From: an uncultured Planctomycetaceae bacterium
GTDB taxonomy: Bacteria > Planctomycetota > Planctomycetia > Planctomycetales > Planctomycetaceae
Direction: 5' to 3'
NCBI GenBank assembly: GCA_943787265.1
Contig: CALSLT010000028.1
Location: 39,389-103,388, forward strand
DNA length: 64,000 nucleotides
Within the stretch, counting starts at the first letter, position 1. The number at the start of each line of letters is the position of its first letter. Position numbers and translations under genes: made by a program. Below are positions 61,148 to 64,000 of the stretch, piece after piece. A model generated the notes under the pieces. It did not search any database. It was given only the letters and a program-made list of their open reading frames with translations, and was not told the DNA's origin.

Positions 61148-62890
61148 ATGACTAATTTGAAAACGTCGGCAGCGCTGATCTGTATTCTTGCTGCGTTCTG
61201 CGGATCGTCTCCGTACAGCCAGGCAGACGACAGCAAGCCGAACGTCCTGTTCATCTCTGTCGACGACTTGAACGACTGGGTCGGTTGCCTGGGCGGTCAT
61301 ACTCAGGCAAGAACACCTAACCTTGACCGTCTGGCCGCCAGCGGAGTTCTGTTTACGAATGCGCATTGCCCGGCTCCGGCATGTAACCCCTGCCGCACGG
61401 CGATCATGACGGGCATCGCCCCGAACACTTCCGGCATGTACGAAAACGGCCAGAAGATGAGAGAGGTGCTCCCCGCCGCCGAACTACTGCCGAAATATTT
61501 TTCGAGGCACGGCTACTGGTCGAGCGGCTCGGGAAAGATTCTGCACTACTTCATCGATGCACCGTCCTGGGACGACTACTTCCCGGCCAAAGAAACCGAG
61601 AACCCGTTTCCGCGGACGCTTTACCCTGACAAGCGACCCGTGAATCTGCCTCGCGGCGGCCCGTGGCAGTATGTCGAAACAGACTGGGCCGGCCTCGACG
61701 CGACCGACGAAGAGTTTGGCGGCGACTGGCTCGTCTCAAAGTACGTCGGCGAGCAGCTCAGCAAAGAGCACGACAAGCCGTTCTTCCTGGCGTGCGGAAT
61801 TTACAGACCGCATGAGCCGTGGTTTGTTCCACAGAAATATTTTGACAAGTTCCCGCTCGACGAAATCCAACTACCGCCGGGATATCGCGAGGATGATCTC
61901 GAAGACCTTCCACCAGCAGGTGAGAAGCGAGGCCCGAATCGCTACTTCGCTCACATCCGCGAGCACGGCCAGTGGAAGCAGGGCATCCAGGGTTACCTTG
62001 CCTCGATTTCCTTTGCCGATGCGATGCTCGGTCGAGTCCTCGACGCTTTAAAAGATGGCCCCAACGCAGACAACACAGTCGTCGTTCTCTGGAGCGATCA
62101 CGGCTGGCACCTGGGCGAAAAGCAGCACTGGCAGAAGTTTACGGGCTGGCGAGCGTGTACTCGGGTGCCGTTCATTGTCCGAGCCCCCAAAGGCGTTCCC
62201 GGACTTCCCGCCGGGACGACCGCTGGTCAGCGATGTGGAAAGCCAGTCAACCTGGTGAGTCTCTTCCCGACGCTAACTGACCTCACGGGTCTTCCCCACA
62301 AGTCGGACAACGACGGACCGAGCCTGCTGCCACTTCTCAAGAATCCCCAAGCCAATTGGGATCACACTTCAGTGACGTTTCTTGGTGACGCCGGCTCGTA
62401 CGGAATGAGCACCGAAGACTGGCGGTACATCCATTACTCAAACGGCGACGAAGAGTTGTACGACTCTGAAGCCGACCGCTACGAATGGACGAACCTCGCC
62501 GCCAAACCAGAGCACCTCGCAAAACTGAAAGAGATGCGAGCGTTGGCTCCGCAGAAGTTTGCAAAAAAAGTCGCTCCGAAAGATGAATCGTTACCGAAGC
62601 TCAAGTGGCGACCGGCGAAAAAGTCCGCCGCTCCCACATCGAAGCCCGATGGCAACGCGTTCGATGTGGTTTTCATCAACCGAAGCAAGTCGACAGTCGT
62701 TCTGCACTGGCTCGACCGATCCGGTAAACCCAAATCGTATGGCGGCATCCAGCCCGGAAAACGCAAACGACAACAGACTCGCCCCGGTGCCGTGTGGCTG
62801 GTCACCGATCCGGATGACAAACCACTCGGCCACTTCGTTGTCGGCGACCGAAAAGCTCAAGCTCAGATCCCGCGAAATCTCAAGGATTAA
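61148..62890 (+). CDS. secreted sulfatase with C-terminal VHL-like beta domain
   Basis: From ATG 61148 the protein has 580 residues with a signal peptide (SAALICILAAFCGSSPYSQA). The sulfatase domain has NVLFISVDDLNDWVG (metal Asp39/Asp40), the formylglycine motif Cys79-Asn-Pro-Cys-Arg83 in PACNPCRTAIMTG, GKILHYF, YRPHEPWFVP and WSDHGWHLGEKQHW; it resembles iduronate-2-sulfatases. It would remove sulfate esters from polysaccharides outside the cytoplasm after maturation by a formylglycine-generating enzyme. Residues 506-580 form an added beta domain, with VVFINRSKSTVVLHWLD, SYGGIQPG and VWLVTD, which lines up without gaps with the human VHL beta domain. The DPP IV-like gene starts 8 bases downstream. 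Confidence 0.93.
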   Translation: MTNLKTSAALICILAAFCGSSPYSQADDSKPNVLFISVDDLNDWVGCLGGHTQARTPNLDRLAASGVLFTNAHCPAPACNPCRTAIMTGIAPNTSGMYENGQKMREVLPAAELLPKYFSRHGYWSSGSGKILHYFIDAPSWDDYFPAKETENPFPRTLYPDKRPVNLPRGGPWQYVETDWAGLDATDEEFGGDWLVSKYVGEQLSKEHDKPFFLACGIYRPHEPWFVPQKYFDKFPLDEIQLPPGYREDDLEDLPPAGEKRGPNRYFAHIREHGQWKQGIQGYLASISFADAMLGRVLDALKDGPNADNTVVVLWSDHGWHLGEKQHWQKFTGWRACTRVPFIVRAPKGVPGLPAGTTAGQRCGKPVNLVSLFPTLTDLTGLPHKSDNDGPSLLPLLKNPQANWDHTSVTFLGDAGSYGMSTEDWRYIHYSNGDEELYDSEADRYEWTNLAAKPEHLAKLKEMRALAPQKFAKKVAPKDESLPKLKWRPAKKSAAPTSKPDGNAFDVVFINRSKSTVVLHWLDRSGKPKSYGGIQPGKRKRQQTRPGAVWLVTDPDDKPLGHFVVGDRKAQAQIPRNLKD

Positions 62891-62898
62891 CGACACTC

Positions 62899-63342
62899 AT
62901 GATTTTCAGACGTTTTCTTTTGCTCACTGCATCATTCACGTTCGTGTTCACTCTGGCGATTCCGATTTGTGCAATCGCCGCAGAATCCGAAGACTCCAAA
63001 CCAGAAGAACCTCAGCCCAAGGTCGATGAATCAGTCCTCACAGTCGATCGAATTTACGGCGGCAGCGAATTCGCATCAAAGGGTTTCGGAGGACGTTGGC
63101 TTGAAGACGGCAGCGCCTTCACGACGCTCGAAAAATCCGCCGAGCACAAGGAACGCCGCGACATCGTACGTCACGATCCGGCAACCGGCGATAAGGAGAT
63201 CATGGTCTCCGCCGCCGAGTTGATTCCGCCGGGCGAGTCCAAACCACTCAAGATTGAAAACTACGCTTGGTCGAAGAGCCAGACGAAGCTTGCTGATCTA
63301 CACAGATTCAAAGCGAGTCTGGCGGCAGAATTCTCGCGGTGA
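62899..63342 (+). pseudogene. DPP IV-like peptidase, N-terminal part, frameshifted
   Basis: The frame starts with an export signal (FRRFLLLTASFTFVFTLAIP) and then VDRIYGGSEFASKGFGGRW, IVRHDPATGDKEIMVSA and LKIENYAWSKSQTKL, the start of a dipeptidyl peptidase IV-type propeller. One extra T at 63290-63291 breaks the frame, and translation then ends at a TGA. The expected continuation, LIYTDSKRVWRQNSRGDYW, is present in the next frame. The gene starts 8 bases after the sulfatase stop, so they were probably co-transcribed. Confidence 0.8.
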
Positions 63343-64000
63343 CTACTGGGTGCTTGACCGGTCAGCGAGGCAACTGCGAAAGCTTGGCGGAGACGCTGCG
63401 CCGTCAACACTGATGTTTGCCAAGTTTTCGCCAACGGAAAAATACGTCGCCTACCTGCGAGACCGCAATATCTACATCGAAGACTTGTTTGATCACAACG
63501 TTCGCTGCCTGACCGACGCAGCGACCGACGACATCATCAACGGAACTGGCGACTGGGTTTACGAAGAAGAGTTCGGCCTGCGAGACGGATTCAAATGGAG
63601 CCCCGACGGAGCAGTCGATCGCCTTCCAGCAGATCGACACAACCGGCGTCCAGAAGTTTCCGCTGGTCAACAACACGGACTCGCTCTACCCCAAGGTGAC
63701 CTGGTTCGCGTATCCGAAGGTCGGCCAGAAGAATCCGTCGTGCCGCGTCGGCGTCGTGAATTGCTGCATCCGGGAGCAACTCACTGGACCAGGCTCCCCG
63801 GCGACTCGCGAGATCACTACGTTCCCAAAATCGACTGGGCTGACAACTCCAAAGAACTGCTGCTTCAACAGTTCAATCGTCTGCAGAATCGCAACCGACT
63901 GTTTCTGGTTCAATGTCGGAAGCTCGAGCCGGTGACTCGCAGCGACGCTCAGCGAAGGCAGCCTGCAACCGATCCTGACCGAAGAGGACGACGCCTGGGT
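63292..64000 (+). pseudogene. DPP IV-like peptidase, continuation with several frameshifts, cut by window end
   Basis: DPP IV-type sequence continues in shifting frames: LIYTDSKRVWRQNSRGDYW, FAKFSPTEKYVAYLRDRN, NGTGDWVYEEEFGLRDGF, then QIDTTGVQKFPLVNNTDS, then DHYVPKIDWADNSKELLLQQ and near the end LQPILTEEDDAW. Extra bases are needed near 63610, 63754-63770 and 63911 to explain it. The propeller is thus present but broken, and the catalytic Ser-Asp-His domain would lie beyond the window. A pseudogene is likely, unless sequence errors cluster here. Confidence 0.75.

Overview
The window looks like a chromosome segment of a planctomycete, probably of the order Planctomycetales. The evidence is the gene repertoire: DUF1501, DUF1549/DUF1553, DUF1552 and DUF1592-type secreted proteins with CxxCH haem motifs, a DUF1559 prepilin-like protein, several Gfo/Idh/MocA oxidoreductases, a Cys-type sulfatase, an M56/BlaI pair with a very large C-terminal region, and many short dispersed palindromes between genes. 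Genes are loosely packed on both strands. I saw no rRNA, tRNA, CRISPR array or prophage.

Layout. 0.3-4.5 kb (minus): a probable four-gene run of a Cys/Met PLP enzyme, a GT2 glycosyltransferase, a BshC-like protein and a small membrane protein; the content suggests thiol metabolism. 4.9-8.3 kb (plus): acetolactate synthase large subunit, a thioredoxin/YHS-like fusion and a small unknown. 8.3-11.8 kb (minus): PQQ-type propeller, HEAT-like secreted protein and an oxidoreductase. 12.3-14.1 kb: tandem duplicated secreted cupredoxin-like proteins. 14.1-21.4 kb: D-threonine aldolase/D-serine dehydratase-like enzyme, a membrane-tethered GspE/PilB ATPase, a CvpA-like protein, and a membrane-anchored protein made of ten 24-residue repeats. 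22-25.6 kb: LutA-like protein, a 900-residue secreted GH43/32-like propeller protein, then a frameshifted remnant of a second lutA tail.

27-32 kb (minus) and 36.6-42.5 kb (plus) are two modules of Tat-exported or secreted proteins with c-type haem motifs; the second adds a WD40 protein and a haem-motif protein whose start codon lies in a long hairpin. Between them are a double alpha/beta hydrolase and a double metallophosphoesterase, each with one degenerate domain. 42.5-45.9 kb (minus): phosphoesterase, YidC, QueD. 46.7-51.5 kb: NtrC-type regulator, DUF1559 protein, and a two-component pair joined by an ATGA overlap. 52.9-53.8 kb: an intact IS5-family element inserted exactly at the stop codon of a pseudouridine synthase gene. 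54.7-58.1 kb: a BlaI/M56 operon with a clear palindromic operator and a frameshift in a run of six C. 58.2-64 kb: two Gfo/Idh/MocA genes (one frameshifted), an intact sulfatase ending in a domain that resembles the human VHL beta domain, and a multiply frameshifted DPP IV-like gene running off the right end.

The observations I rate highest are the VHL-like domain on the sulfatase, the ten-copy 24-residue repeat with an invariant alanine, the N-terminus of a DUF1592-type cytochrome that is built from the two arms of a dispersed repeat, the BlaI operator, and the hairpin over the start of the haem-motif gene. All family assignments come from reading motifs; no database search was possible.
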